Part shown: piece after piece, positions 21,605 through 32,331 of the stretch
Numbering within the stretch: the first letter of the stretch is position 1
How the letters are laid out: each line of letters begins with the position of its first letter
Made by a program: the position numbers and the translations under genes
Assembly (NCBI GenBank): GCA_021399435.1
Contig: JAJTUP010000081.1
Span: forward strand, 62,001 to 126,000
Origin: Diaporthe sp. PMI_573
Taxonomy: Eukaryota > Ascomycota > Sordariomycetes > Diaporthales > Diaporthaceae
Length of the DNA stretch: 64,000 bases
Reading direction: 5' to 3'
Notes under the pieces: generated by a model
What the model was told of the DNA's origin: nothing
Seen by the model: only the letters and a program-made list of their open reading frames with translations
Databases searched by the model: none

Positions 21605-23929
21605 ACGTGGTTGGACAGTCAGCCGCGCAGGACACATGCCCGCGCACTTTTGCTAACTCCGCCAACTTTAGCCAGCCCTGGTACCCACCTAGGGCAAAGG
21701 AATTAATGAAAGTTGGCACCAATTGGTGCCAACTGATTTAAATTCCTTATTTCTAATCAATTTAGTCAATTTGGAGGCATGGTGGGGTTGCAGTGCTAGT
21801 CTGAAAACTTAAAGTTTTGGTGAGCGGGTTTGTTTTTGGTGCGAATCGCGTCCCCATTTTTCGCGTCAGTCTCGCATCACTCTACCTACTTAAATATTCA
21901 ACACGCTAGAAATCAACATCCACAATGCCAATCTACTCGAAAGAAGATAAAATCAAACTATCACTTCAAGCAATCGAGAATTCTAAAAAAAACCAAAAGA
22001 AACCCTTGAGTAGACGTCAGGCTGCTCGGATCTTTCATATCCCTGAATCTACTCTACGTGACAGGATGAACAACCGACCCCGGCGTGAAGAATCACGCGT
22101 CGAGAAGCATAAACTTGACCCAATTGAAGAGCAAACACTTGTTCAATATATCATTGAGCAAGATGCACGAGGATTCCCAATGCGACTTTCTGGTGTGGAA
22201 GATATGGCCAACCTCCTGCTGGCGTCGCGTGATGGCAAGCCTGTTGGCACCAGATGGGCACGACGCTTTGTGGATGCACAACCAAGCTTGAAAACAAGAT
22301 TCTCTCGGCCTTACGACTACCAGAGGGCCCTCTGCGAAGATCCTGAGGTCATTGGAAACTGGTTCCGACTACTTCGCAACATGATGGCCAAGTATGGGAT
22401 CACAGATGACGATCTCTACAACTTCGACGAAACTGGCTTCATGATGGGCCAGATAACCTCAACCCTGGTTGTTACACGCTCTGATCGGCATGGAAAGGCT
22501 AAATCTATACAGCCTGGAAACCGTGAATGGGCAACAGCTATTGAATGCATCAATGCAAAGGGCTGGTGTATCCCGCCATTCGTCATTGTCCAAGGCGCCT
22601 ACCACCTTGCAAACTGGACCACAGAGTCGGGTTTTCCTGCCGATTGGGTAATCAAGCCTACTCCAAATGGATGGACGGATAACAAGACTGGTCTAGAATG
22701 GATTCAGCACTTTAATAAGCATACAATTAAGCGAACAATGGGCAAATACCGGATGCTCATCCTGGATGGACACGAGAGCCATGTATCAGCAGAGTTCGAA
22801 CAGTACTGCAAGGAAAACAACATTATCCCTATTAGCATGCCACCACATTCATCTCATCTACTCCAGCCATTGGATGTTGCATTATTTTCGCTATTGAAGC
22901 GTGCATACGGCGATGAGATCAACCTCTTCATCCGGGCCTCGATCAACCACATCACCAAGTCCGAGTTCTTCATTGCGTTTAAGGCAGCCCACGACAAGGT
23001 CTTTACGGAAGAAAACATGAAAGCTGGGTTCAGAGGGGCTGGAATTTCTCCATGGGACCCAGATTCTGTCATTTCCAAGCTGGATGTCCGCCTACAAACT
23101 CCAGTACAATCCCTCCCTGTGTCACCATCGAAATGGGAATCACAAACACCTTCCAATGCCCACCAGACTGTCCAGCAATCAAGTTTTATCAAGGGCAAGA
23201 TCTCAGCCCATCAGGGCAGCTCCCCTACACCAATTATCCAGGCAATTGAGAAGTTTACAAAGGGTGCACAAGCAATGGCGCATCAGATTACTCTTTTGAA
23301 TGATCGGGTCCGTACCCTTGAGAAGGCTAATATTGGGCTCGCCAAGCGCCGGAGGGCCAAAAGAAGTCGGGTCCAGCTTGGAGGGGCACTTAGTATTGAG
23401 GAATCTCAGGTGATAATTGAAGAAAAACAAAAGGGGAAGCGGCCGGCTGGTGAAATGGCTGGTGGTGCTGAGGAGGCGGACCGCGGCGGACCGAGCAAAC
23501 GACGATGTGGCAACTGCGGCGAGACTGGGCATAACGCAAGAACTTGTGAGAAAGATGCAGAAGAGTCTAGTCAGTCAGATTCAGAGTGTATAATAGTACA
23601 TTCTTAAGCGGACCGCGTCGGACCGCCAAAATAGTTGATTTGGCTGGTGTAGATTGAGGTTGATTCTGCATGGTTGAAATGCTCCATTTTGGTGGGGAAG
23701 CCGATTTTCCCACCAAAAGTCGGCCACTTTAGACTGGCACTGCAGCCACGCTAACGTCTCTAAATTGACTAAGTCGATTGAAATTGAGCAATTGAGACCA
23801 GTTGGCACCAATTGGTGCCAACTTTTATTGATTCTATTGCACTAGGTGGGTGCCAGGGCTGGCTAAAGTTGGCGGAGTTAGCAAAAGTGCGCGGGCATGT
23901 GTCCTGCGCGGCTGACTGTCCAACCACGT
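21605..23929 (+). mobile_element. Fot1/pogo-type DNA transposon, copy B (complete)
   Basis: A complete 2325-bp element flanked by TA on both sides (21603-21604 and 23930-23931). The terminal inverted repeats exceed 75 bp and are nearly perfect, starting ACGTGGTTGGACAGTCAGCC. Each repeat also holds the 20-bp palindrome TTGGCACCAATTGGTGCCAA (21713-21732 and 23802-23821). One intact transposase gene lies between. It is inserted in the left end of the hAT element and is therefore younger than that insertion. Intact ends, an intact gene and a clean duplication make it the best candidate for an active element here. Confidence 0.95.
21925..23607 (+). CDS. Fot1/pogo DDE transposase with C-terminal zinc knuckle, 560 aa
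   Basis: Same length and domain order as the transposase of copy A: psq-type HTH (about 5-50), CENP-B/Tc5-type HTH (55-125), DDE core with the Asp of NFDETGF, of LILDGHESH and of QPLDVALF at DD35D spacing, a basic AKRRRAKRSR segment, and the CCHC knuckle CGNCGETGHNARTC. Differences from copy A are concentrated in the first 180 residues; the C-terminal third is almost identical. No premature stop or frameshift. The codon just after the DDE core reads SLLKRAYG where copy A has SPLKRAYG, a likely neutral change. Confidence 0.95.
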   Translation: MPIYSKEDKIKLSLQAIENSKKNQKKPLSRRQAARIFHIPESTLRDRMNNRPRREESRVEKHKLDPIEEQTLVQYIIEQDARGFPMRLSGVEDMANLLLASRDGKPVGTRWARRFVDAQPSLKTRFSRPYDYQRALCEDPEVIGNWFRLLRNMMAKYGITDDDLYNFDETGFMMGQITSTLVVTRSDRHGKAKSIQPGNREWATAIECINAKGWCIPPFVIVQGAYHLANWTTESGFPADWVIKPTPNGWTDNKTGLEWIQHFNKHTIKRTMGKYRMLILDGHESHVSAEFEQYCKENNIIPISMPPHSSHLLQPLDVALFSLLKRAYGDEINLFIRASINHITKSEFFIAFKAAHDKVFTEENMKAGFRGAGISPWDPDSVISKLDVRLQTPVQSLPVSPSKWESQTPSNAHQTVQQSSFIKGKISAHQGSSPTPIIQAIEKFTKGAQAMAHQITLLNDRVRTLEKANIGLAKRRRAKRSRVQLGGALSIEESQVIIEEKQKGKRPAGEMAGGAEEADRGGPSKRRCGNCGETGHNARTCEKDAEESSQSDSECIIVHS

Positions 23930-24084
23930 TATTGGCAATATGGACCCCCTCGCAATAATATCGTATTGTCAAGAGGCGATACTGTATTACCCAATATGAA
24001 CATGACCCATATTGTATTGTATTGCCAAGAACCCAATATATTGGCAGTGTGACAATACATCCAATATATTCCACCTGGACCTCA

Positions 24085-26263
24085 TCATTCATCTGCCTCA
24101 GCGAAAACCTCGTCACCTTGAAAATCTCGTATCCCAAACCATGACTTCAGGCACTCCAATGCTTCAATCACATCACTCCCAAGTCGATTTCGACGGTCTG
24201 TAATCGTTATCTTTGCCCCAGAGAAGAGTCGTTCGGGCTCCGCAGACATTGCAGGAATTGACAATATATCCACGGCCATCTTGCTCAGGCTCGGGTAGTT
24301 TTTCTGCTGCGTCTCCTCTAGCCACCATGCAAGGGCGCTCGTAAAACCATAAACCCGTTCAGACTTGCAATAACGCTCGTATTCGTCCGTGATGAGTGAC
24401 GGCTGCAGGTGCTTGTTCCGCCAATTCAAGAACTCGTTCGTGGTCGCCGATGGGACCTCGCAGAGTGGAAGAGGTGGTTCCACAGGCTTATATTCGTTCC
24501 ACAGCGCCTCAAGCAACTCCTTCGGCGGCTCAACCCACTCCTTTTTCCAGTTCTCCTGGATGTAGTGCCATTTGTGCGAAGGGTGGAGCACGATAGCTGC
24601 AACGTAGGCAGGTGATTCATCAGTAAGGCGGTAATACTTGTCCATCTTCGCCCAGCCCGAGTTATACATCGGTGCCATCACCGGATCGTCGACATTTGCC
24701 TCCTTGCCGGCTTCGAATTGTGCCAATACGAAGTCCATAGCCAGGAGGACATTGTCGAGTGTTGCAAACGATGATTCGAGAGCCTTAGTCGTCATCTTCA
24801 GCTTCTCTAAGAAGGACTTGATCTTCTCCAAGATGGTCCAGTCCTCTGAAGAGAGCTCGTCTCCAGCGCAGTCTGCTTCCATCCATTTGTTGAAATAGCC
24901 GTCAATTGCGTCTCTAAGATTCAAGGCCGCTCTCAACATGGTATACCACGAGCTCCACCTTGTGTCGTTGTCTCGCGCAAGCTTACGGTTATGGCTGATA
25001 GCAAGAAACTTTTGGCTGCGCTGAACATTCCGTTGGATGTAAACGACGAAGTTGTGAAGCTTGCCAAGAGGTCCCTTCTTCCGCCACGCTTCAGTATGCT
25101 TTAGTGTCACATTATACAGACCTGGATCGTCGCGTTCGAGCTTCTCATTGTCGGTAACGAAGAGGAAGGCTTTAGCGGCGAGATTGATGATATGACCTTG
25201 GCAGCGGAGTCGGTGAACTTTGGGATCGTATCGGATGTCATATCGGCGAAGGAGGCCTGTGGGATGTTAGAACCAGTCAGTAGAAACGGTGAGTGGTACT
25301 GACCAAGCGAAAGGGATCTCATCATTGTGTCGTTATTGCCAGCATTGTCCATCACGAAGTATCCGAGTTTTGAAGCAAAGCCCCATCCGTCAACCACTTC
25401 CAAAATCGCCGCCGCGAGGTGAGAACCGTCGTGCTCACTGTCGATGTCTTTCAACGCCAAAATATGGTGTTCCAGCTGGCCGTCTTCCGTGACATAGTGG
25501 CCGACTACGCCCAAGATGGCCAAAGAGTTGGGAGAAGTCCAAAGGTCGCAGCTGATGTGAATTCTTGTCTTCGCCGACTGTATGCGCTGCTTGACCTTGT
25601 CCTTCTGGTCTTCATACTGCCGCATGATCCATTTCCTAATGGTCTCGTGCGTATCTGGAAGCCAAGTATCGATATCGTTATTGATGTAGGCCAAGAGTGC
25701 CCGGAACTCTGGGCATTCTACAAGCCGAAATGGGAGAGAGCAGGCCGTAATAAACCTCACGTACAACACTTCGAGCTGGTCAGGGTCGATCGAATCTCCG
25801 GATTGATCGTTGAGCCGACGGCGTTGCGGGGATTTTCTTCTGCTGCAGCACGAGCTTGTTCGAGGATCGTTCGTATCGTTGCCACTTTAGCTGTTCGCAG
25901 GGCTCCTTTTGGCAGACCGTGGCCGTCAGGAGGAGGGTCCATAAGATGTTTTGCAGGAGCCGCAGTACCCCCAGAACAGGCATATGCTCTGTCACAATGT
26001 TTGCAACGCCACTCTTCTTTTCCGGTCCGCGGATTGTAGTATCCCGTCTCCATCTCCTCGTCTGGCATATGAGAGAAGACCCATGACGTTCTGGGTTTGG
26101 TGGAGGAGGTTGTGGAGGCTGTGCGAGGTCGAGATGACTGGCATTTGGGCGTTTGGCTCTGGTCTAGGTCATTCAACTGCCGGCTGGAAAAGTCCGAAAC
26201 GTCGACTGAAATTGACTCTCTTCGTTGCGACCATTGGCCAAAAGGGAGGCATTGTTGAGGCAT
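24085..26263 (-). pseudogene. hAT transposase with BED finger, frameshifted
   Basis: The reverse strand from ATG 26263 carries a BED-type zinc finger (CKHCDRAYACSGGTAAPAKH). A frame change near 25820 follows: the downstream reading QRRRLNDQSGDSIDPDQLEV looks ancestral and is one base out of register, although a 44-nt intron could also bridge it. Then come ISCDLWTSPN (first catalytic Asp region) and GYFVMDNAGNNDTMM (second). An intron of about 47 nt (GTCAGT...CCCACAG, near 25260-25306) restores LLRRYDIRYDPKVHRLRCQG before RWSSWYTMLR. The C-terminal dimerisation domain is complete (SLSKMAVDILSIPAMSAEPE, then LFSGAKITITDRRNRLG). Only the frame change argues against function. Confidence 0.75.
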
Positions 26264-26725
26264 GGCGGTACGGTTAGTACAGTAGGCTCGACAGTGATAA
26301 AGAAAATGGGCAGAGGTGACAATGGACCATGGCCAATGTCGGCAGGCAACCACCGGTAGGCCCGGCCCAACATGGTCCGCACCAATCGTACCTCTTATAC
26401 CTCCCCTGACGCGTGGAAGAAACGCGTGGTCGCGTGTTAGGTCTGATTGTCAATAAAGACGTGTGTTGAGGTGAATACTAGCCAATAAAGTGCCCAGTAT
26501 CCCTATTGCTGGTATAGGGTAAGGCCTGCCCGCTACTGTCAAAAGGCAATTTCGCCCCAGGACTGACAACCCAATATAAATAATATATTGCCAATATGGA
26601 CATCATTATATTATATTGTCACAATATCAAATTCTTCATATCATATTGTCACAATATGAGAAAGTCCATATCATATGGGTTATATTACAATATACTACTT
26701 TATTGCCATACTATTAGCAACACTG

Positions 26726-27860
26726 CCTTCTTCTTCAAAGACCAAGACCAGAACACCGTCCGGCAGGCACTCTGCGCACTGCTTCACCAGCTCTTCTCTC
26801 AGAAGCCGTCTCTGATCAAACATGCCATGACACAATTCCGCAGGAATGGGCAAGGTTTGATTAACTCTACAGAATCGCTCTGGAAGGTTCTACAAAACGC
26901 TATAAAAGATCCCCAGGCAGGACCTGTAATCATAGTCCTTGATGCCCTGGACGAATGTGCCGAATCAGAGTTTGCGGACCTGATGCGGAATGTGGAGAGC
27001 CAATTCTGCAGCGACCATTTGGGCCATGGCAAGTTGAAGTATCTTCTAACCTGCCGCCCGTATGACCAGATCGTGTCCAAGTTCCGCGGCATATTGGACG
27101 CTTTTCCAAATATCTGGATACCTGGGGAGGAAGAGTCAGAAACGATCAGTCAGGAGGTGAATCATGTTATTATGCGCCGGGTCAATCAGCTGTCGATGAA
27201 GAAGCGCCTCTCACCTGAAATCAAGAGCCACCTGGAGAAAAGACTACAGGAGACTACCCACCGCACTTATCTCTGGGTATACCTTGTATTCGACTACTTG
27301 GACAAAGAAGACTTTAAAAAGACACTAAAGGGGGTCGAGTCCACTATTACAACACTTTCGAGGAGTATCAATGAGGCATATGAGCAAATTCTTACTAGGA
27401 CTAAGGAAGATCTGATGGTTCGGACGATGGTTCGGAAAGCCTTGAGCATTATCTTGGCGGCGAGCCGGCCGCTAACCCTCTCGGAAATGAAAGTTGCCGT
27501 GAATATAGACGACACATCACAGTCTATTCACGACCTCGACTTGGAGGATGACGAGGACTTCAAGACGCGTCTCAGATCTTTGGTGTGGATTGTTCGTCTC
27601 AATCCATCAACGCAGTATTTATTTCCTTCACCAAACACCTCGCGAGTTTCTCGCAGATTTGGCATCGCCCACGACTATTTCGTCAGAGCTACACTGGCAT
27701 CACTCTATCACTACCCAAGACGCACACGCAGTTCTTGCGAAGCTCTGCGTGCTCTATCTGAACTTCTTCAACTCCAACGTTAGTCTACCGACAGATGCGA
27801 ATGAGGAAGCCGGCCACTCTTTCAATAGACACGCCTTCTTAGATTACTCGGCCCAAGGTA
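26726..27860 (+). pseudogene. NACHT-type NLR gene, 5'-truncated and frameshifted
   Basis: Starts directly at the hAT right end in FFFKDQDQNTVRQALCALLH, which in fungal NACHT proteins lies one strand after the Walker A loop; the P-loop itself is missing. Walker B is present (VIIVLDALDECAE), as are YLLTCRPY and the downstream winged-helix region (LAASRPLTLSEMKVAV). One extra base near 27584 shifts the frame: the expected CGLFVSIHQRSIYFLHQTPR and EFL continue in another frame to about 27860. Sensor repeats and the N-terminal effector are absent. NACHT proteins are STAND ATPases controlling fungal non-self responses. The missing 5' half is not on the far side of the transposon. Confidence 0.75.
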
Positions 27861-28785
27861 GAGGAGTCTGAGGATGACGAATTTTCTCCGGAAGCACCGT
27901 TGCCACCTTTGGGCGTTGATGCGGAGGACCTCGCTTCGATAGCTACAGTCGACGCTGTAGAAGCCTCATCACCCACTGAGACAGACTACAACGGCCGAGT
28001 GAAATCCCTCGCACGTCAGCTGGCGGACCAGTTGATCAGATTCCGAGGATGTTGTGTAGGTTGTCACCGTTTAGCTAAACTCTAGCATGATTAAGACCCA
28101 AGGGAGCATACTAGTCTTGCAGCTTACCTAGAATCCCACAGCTGACCTCTGCCCCGAGGTCCTCAGCTCTACTCGCATCGCCTCTCTAGAGGATGATCTT
28201 TCTGGAAAGATAAGCGCTGCAAGTCGGCGACAGATCTATTGCGGCCTTGGGTCCGGGAACCAGGCGTCTCATATCTGCCTAAATAAAGATGAACGAATCA
28301 CAAACGTCGCGGGAGTCGGCTTTGACGTGGATAGCATCACAGGATTTCCCACCAACCTTGCTGTTGGCCAAGCAAGGGATTCGATGGTGTCCTACCCAGA
28401 TGCCTGTTTCATATCTCCAGTCAGACCTCCATCTCCTTCCGAGACAGGTTCAATACTTCGATGCGGCCGGGAACTAGCATCAAGTCCACCGCCCTGTGCA
28501 TCAAATCCCACATTACACATTCGGTCGACTCATTGGCTTCGAAGATGTATCGCTGTACTTGCTGTTCCCGCACCTATACCGCTAAGGGGAACAGTCTAGT
28601 CGTCTTCGGGATGAAGATTTTCGCACATGGATGGACGGCGTGTTGCTCCCCGTTATTTATAAGCATTACAGCTGTTCCCACGTCCAACACTACCCCTCGA
28701 GCTATGACCACAGTCACTATAATGCCACAGCTGGCGGGGACGAGACACTCGCCCAGCGAGTGCATCCAGTTACACTATTGACTTC
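27861..28785 (+). pseudogene. Degraded ORF of a family I cannot name
   Basis: A protein-like track runs through several frames: KSLARQLADQLIRFRGCCVG and a Cys-x2-Cys-His; after a broken stretch, LCPEVLSSTRIASLEDDLSG and VAGVGFDVDSITGFPTNLAV; then, after a frameshift near 28370, VHQIPHYTFGRLIGFEDVSL and EDFRTWMDGVLLPVIYKHYS with two in-frame stops. The string has the look of a multicopy fungal protein, with a possible zinc-binding N-terminus, but I cannot assign a function. It follows the NACHT relic immediately on the same strand. Confidence 0.4.
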
Positions 28786-29228
28786 ACTCTGAACACTCGG
28801 GCGGGCCAGAACCCACACGGTGTCGGCAGCCACAGCACACCGGGTATCTTCAACACCAACTAGATTGACTCGAGTGAGCAGTGCGACGGGAAGTTGATCT
28901 ATTCCTCCTTCTCCTGTTACAAGTCACTGTTGCCTGTAACCCCGTCTTCCCTGTATAGATTGGTGTTTGTAATATAGTGGTCCCGGTATATGTGAGCTAG
29001 AGCGATGACCCCAGCCACTATAAGGACCTCCAACGTCTTTCAATGCAGCGTTCAACGACTCTCGCGGCTACACTCGAGCTTCGTTCACTCATTGACTATC
29101 TTGTAGAAGACAGTGTCCCGCATCCCGGTCCTATCACTCACCAGAGCAGCAATGCTATCAAGCTGCAACTCCCTCTTCTCATCATGCAGTACCACCTGCG
29201 CAAGGTGTTGTCCTAACTTGCACAGGGG
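28786..29228. other. Stretch without a gene
   Basis: No coding frame with recognisable content. It is the 3' flank of both the relic on the left and the PD-(D/E)XK-like gene on the right. Confidence 0.5.
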
Positions 29229-30802
29229 TTAGGTATTTGGAACACTGGCAGATATTTGGTTTTCCGTTGGTCTTCGTCCTGCATCAAGAACCACTTGCCG
29301 TAGGAATGGCCAGTAAGTGCGGCTGGCCCAATTGCGCAGGAGCTGCAGCGCGTAGGCGACTTGGTAGATTCCTAGTACGGAACTTGTTGTGCCCATGAAT
29401 AGCTTTGTCCATAGGACGGTCCTTTTTTCCTCTTGCGTCGTGATTACAAGGTACCAATCGTGCCCTTGGACAATGACAGCAGGTAGAAAGTCAGGTAATG
29501 TGGTGGTTGGCTGCTTCTGTAGTTGTTGATCTAGTGGAGGGGGCTGTTGGTCTTGCTCTGGGCCTGATGTGCTGCCAGTTTCTTCTGCTTGTTCCTTTTC
29601 TTGTTGTCCACTTTCTTCATCCTGACTGCTCTCGTCCATGCTGCAATCCAGAGATAAGCGCAGAAGCTCTCGCAAGAAACCCCAGTGGGCAGATTGCCAC
29701 ACGCCCATCTGTAAGGTTGCATCAGCCCAGCCCTCGCCCGTCTTCTTAGTCTCGAGACTGAGAGCAATGGGGCGCTTCCGTAGAGGATAGTAATCTGTGT
29801 GGTTGATGGTATTATTGGGGAGGGATTGCCGAAGTGTCTCAATTGCAGGCTCCACTGAGGATGCAAGTGGATCCAAGGAGGGCTCGATATAAATGCAGAA
29901 GTCGATTTTCTTGGACGGTGAGATTGCTGGCATGTAACGGGCACCGAGGGAAGCCGTGGGGCTACAAGACGTTTTCACAAGGGGTCAGTCGACATGCATC
30001 CCAAATTAAACGACCTCGATCGACGACAGACTTACCACGTTACAAAATCAACCAGACTCGTCTTAGCAGGCTTGTCAAGCGGATGGAGGGCTAAGCGCAG
30101 CATGGGAGTATGGACATGTGCATTCCAGACGGCCTCAGGATGGAGGTTTTGCTGACACTCCGTCGCATCGGCAAAGATTTGGAGAACGGACTGAATGGTG
30201 GGCATATGACCGGCTTGGGTACGGTTGGTGGAAAACAAGTAGTCGTCATTGACAAGCTTGGAGACTTGCCAGTCAGCATGGGACGCAAGGGCAGGCTTGA
30301 TTCCGGGGTGAAGGACGCCTTTGCCGCGGGCAAGCTGCTCCATGGCATCGACGAACTCGCGGAGCGGCAGAGGCGGGTTTGAGAGGCTCGAAAGATCGCG
30401 CAGGGAGATGCCATGGTCCGTCAGCTCCAGAGCAGCGAGATGCTTCTGGGGGGAGATGCGGCGTGAGTGTTGTTGCGACTCGGACTGGGACGATCGAACG
30501 GACAGGGACTCGGCGGCCGCGGACCTGGACGACAGCGGGCCCCTCTTGGTGTGATGACGCTTCGGTCTGGGCGTGTCATCGTCGGCATTATGGCGCTTGG
30601 AGGGCCGGGGACTGCCATCGCCAGTTGTGGATGATGATATAGACATGGCAGAAGGTTCTGGTGTCGCGAGCGCCGAGGCGTCGTATCGTCGTCGTTTGCG
30701 CGGGTTCGGGTTCTTTAGCAGCGCCGGCGCGGCTTGGGGGTGTGATAAATCTTGGTCGGCCTTGTTAAGCCAGTTTTCTATGCTGGCGCGAGTGCTGAAC
30801 AT
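29229..30802 (-). CDS. Fungal PD-(D/E)XK nuclease-like protein, two exons, 499 aa
   Basis: Exon 1 (30802-30036) and exon 2 (29961-29229) are joined by a 74-nt intron with GTAAGT donor, CTGAC branch and TTGTAG acceptor; the join is in frame across a split Cys codon. The N-terminal 130 residues are Ser/Arg-rich and disordered with lysine/arginine clusters. The second half has the nuclease-like core: SPSKKIDFCIYIEP supplies the Asp, SLETKKTGEGW supplies the E-x-K, and DATLQMGVWQSAHWGFL is the following helix, matching the fungal PDDEXK family common in accessory regions. Whether it cleaves DNA is unknown. Both exons are intact, which is rare in this window. There is no obvious partner gene. Confidence 0.75.
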
Positions 30803-30819
30803 GGCGAGCGTCGTTAGTA

Positions 30820-31375
30820 GTTGATGATCAAGTTACCCGGGCGAGTGCAGTCAAGAAATTGGCTGACCATGATTGTTTACTTCTAAGTCGCTTACGTGAT
30901 GCGGGGGGGCATTGACGGGGGAATCGGCAGTGGACCGGACGATACTTACCTCAGGCCCACTGGGCGCGCTTAATAGCGCGACGCCTTCCCTAAAGGGGTA
31001 ATGCTCCCAGAGCCACGTGACCCACGCGTCTGTTCGCTTAGTTACCTCAGGCACTCAGACCCACACACTAGCCGAATAGACGCAAGCGCTAAGCGCACGT
31101 AATTCTGTGTGTGGGCCTGAGAGATTTTCGGCACAATTTGGTGGCCCATCCCTTAGGATACATATTGTCAGATGTTGTCACGGCCTGCACGAGATGCAGC
31201 ATGGGAGCTGGGTCTATTGGCGCTATCAACGAATATTCTAAGCTGAGGAGAGGAGAAGAAAGGGGAGAGCGAAGCTCTGGCGGTCTCTGGCTCGCGAAGT
31301 CTTGACGCGACTGTGGGGCTAAGGGTTAGGGTCCTTGTGACGGCCAGAGGGCTTGCCTGACCGTGGCTGCCGTCA
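30820..31375. other. Stretch with weak exon-like frame and hairpins
   Basis: A reverse-strand frame near 31036-30949 (RTDAWVTWLWEHYPFREGVA, then LLSAPSGPE) ends at a GTAAGT donor and could be an orphan exon; no continuation was found. CTCAGGCAC...CCCACACAC at about 31043-31069 pairs imperfectly with TGTGTGTGGGCCTGAG at about 31106-31121. Nothing else is supported. Confidence 0.3.
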
Positions 31376-31566
31376 CAGATGTGACGGGTAGCCAAGAGGT
31401 GTGTGCCTGAGGCATCAATATGTCCGTCATGACAAAACCAGCCCCCAACGGGAGGGGTCGCGCTAGAGAACCTAGACAAGACATGATCACAACACACACA
31501 GTGACCACCCCATCAATGGGACCATAATTACACGTCCCATATACCTAAAAGGGTGATAATCTGACA
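31376..31566 (+). mobile_element. LTR copy 2 of the 194-bp family
   Basis: From CAGATGTGACGGG to GATAATCTGACA it matches the solo LTR at 16232-16425 with only a handful of mismatches. The 5' end differs (CGTCACAGATG instead of TGTCAGATG) and no 5-bp duplication is visible, so the left end has been altered. Same orientation as the other two copies. No gag or pol adjoins it. Confidence 0.82.
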
Positions 31567-32331
31567 CATATATTTTGTATGTATCCTCAGCTGTAAATTA
31601 TATATCCCCATCTGTTACGCCAGACCGATTTTATCAAGAGAATTACAATGCCTTATATTACCTTTAATGCAACAGAAAACATCAAAATAGCTGTGTGCGA
31701 AAGATCTATAATGTCTTAGCTACCGATTAAATTAAGTATCATTTGGATATAATGCTTTATTGTTGAGATATCGCGGTCAATACTGCGCGTGCTGCGCAAC
31801 TTGCTCCTAGTAGTCGACATGTGGTTACTTCTACAGATGTCGTCTCGCGATTATATGTACAATTCCCTAGACGCATTTTAACTCTCTGGCAAGCTCCAAC
31901 TAATAATTCCATCCGGCCAGGTCGCGCCTAGGTTAAATTGCCACCTCGGCCATAGACAGAGACCCAAACAACTCAACGTAATCAACGAGTTGATCAACGA
32001 GTTGATCAACGGCCAACTCAACCAACTCAATGGAGGACTTTATTAGTAAGCTGCCCAACTCAATATTACCTTGAAATTGGTGGATCTCGTTGATTTCGTG
32101 GATATGAAGTGGGTCTACTAGCCACTGTTAGTGACTGTAACTGCGGACTGGTATAAATCCTAACAGCGACCCCGTAACTAAGGCTACCTATGTGTGGCTT
32201 GTACGTGTGGCAGATCACCTAATTTCCCTGGCCGCCACCTCCTTTTAGCCTCTGTTCTGCCCTCAATTCTGCTTCTAACTGCCACATCGATTTCAACAGC
32301 TACACCGATTGCATTGCGTAACTAGCTCAGG
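31567..32331. other. Stretch without a gene
   Basis: AT-rich non-coding sequence. A small tandem repeat of GTTGATCAAC/GAGTTGATCAACG lies near 31980-32015. The right part probably belongs to the 5' end of the following hAT relic. Confidence 0.4.

Larger units (their letters stand above)
21573..26725 (-). mobile_element. hAT DNA transposon, split by a nested pogo element
   Basis: Left end CAGTGTTGCTAATAATAT (21573) and right end, read inward, CAGTGTTGCTAATAGTAT (from 26725) form an inverted repeat of about 25 bp with a hAT-like CAG start. Pogo copy B (21605-23929 plus one TA) sits 32 bp inside the left end; without it the hAT is about 2.8 kb, a normal hAT size. AT-rich subterminal regions (23932-24075 and 26565-26720) are packed with CAATAT/ATATTG motifs in both orientations, as expected for hAT transposase binding. 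The transposase is on the reverse strand. The flanking 8 bp do not match (CAGCATGA versus CCTTCTTC), so either the original target duplication was lost or the right flank has been rearranged. Confidence 0.72.

Noticed and set aside
21565..26733. An 8-bp target duplication for the hAT element
   Set aside because: The octamers outside the terminal repeats (CAGCATGA and CCTTCTTC) do not match, and shifting the border by a base or two does not help.
30110..30642. Plus-strand frames opposite the PD-(D/E)XK exon 1
   Set aside because: They are antisense shadows of a compositionally biased exon and have no domain content.
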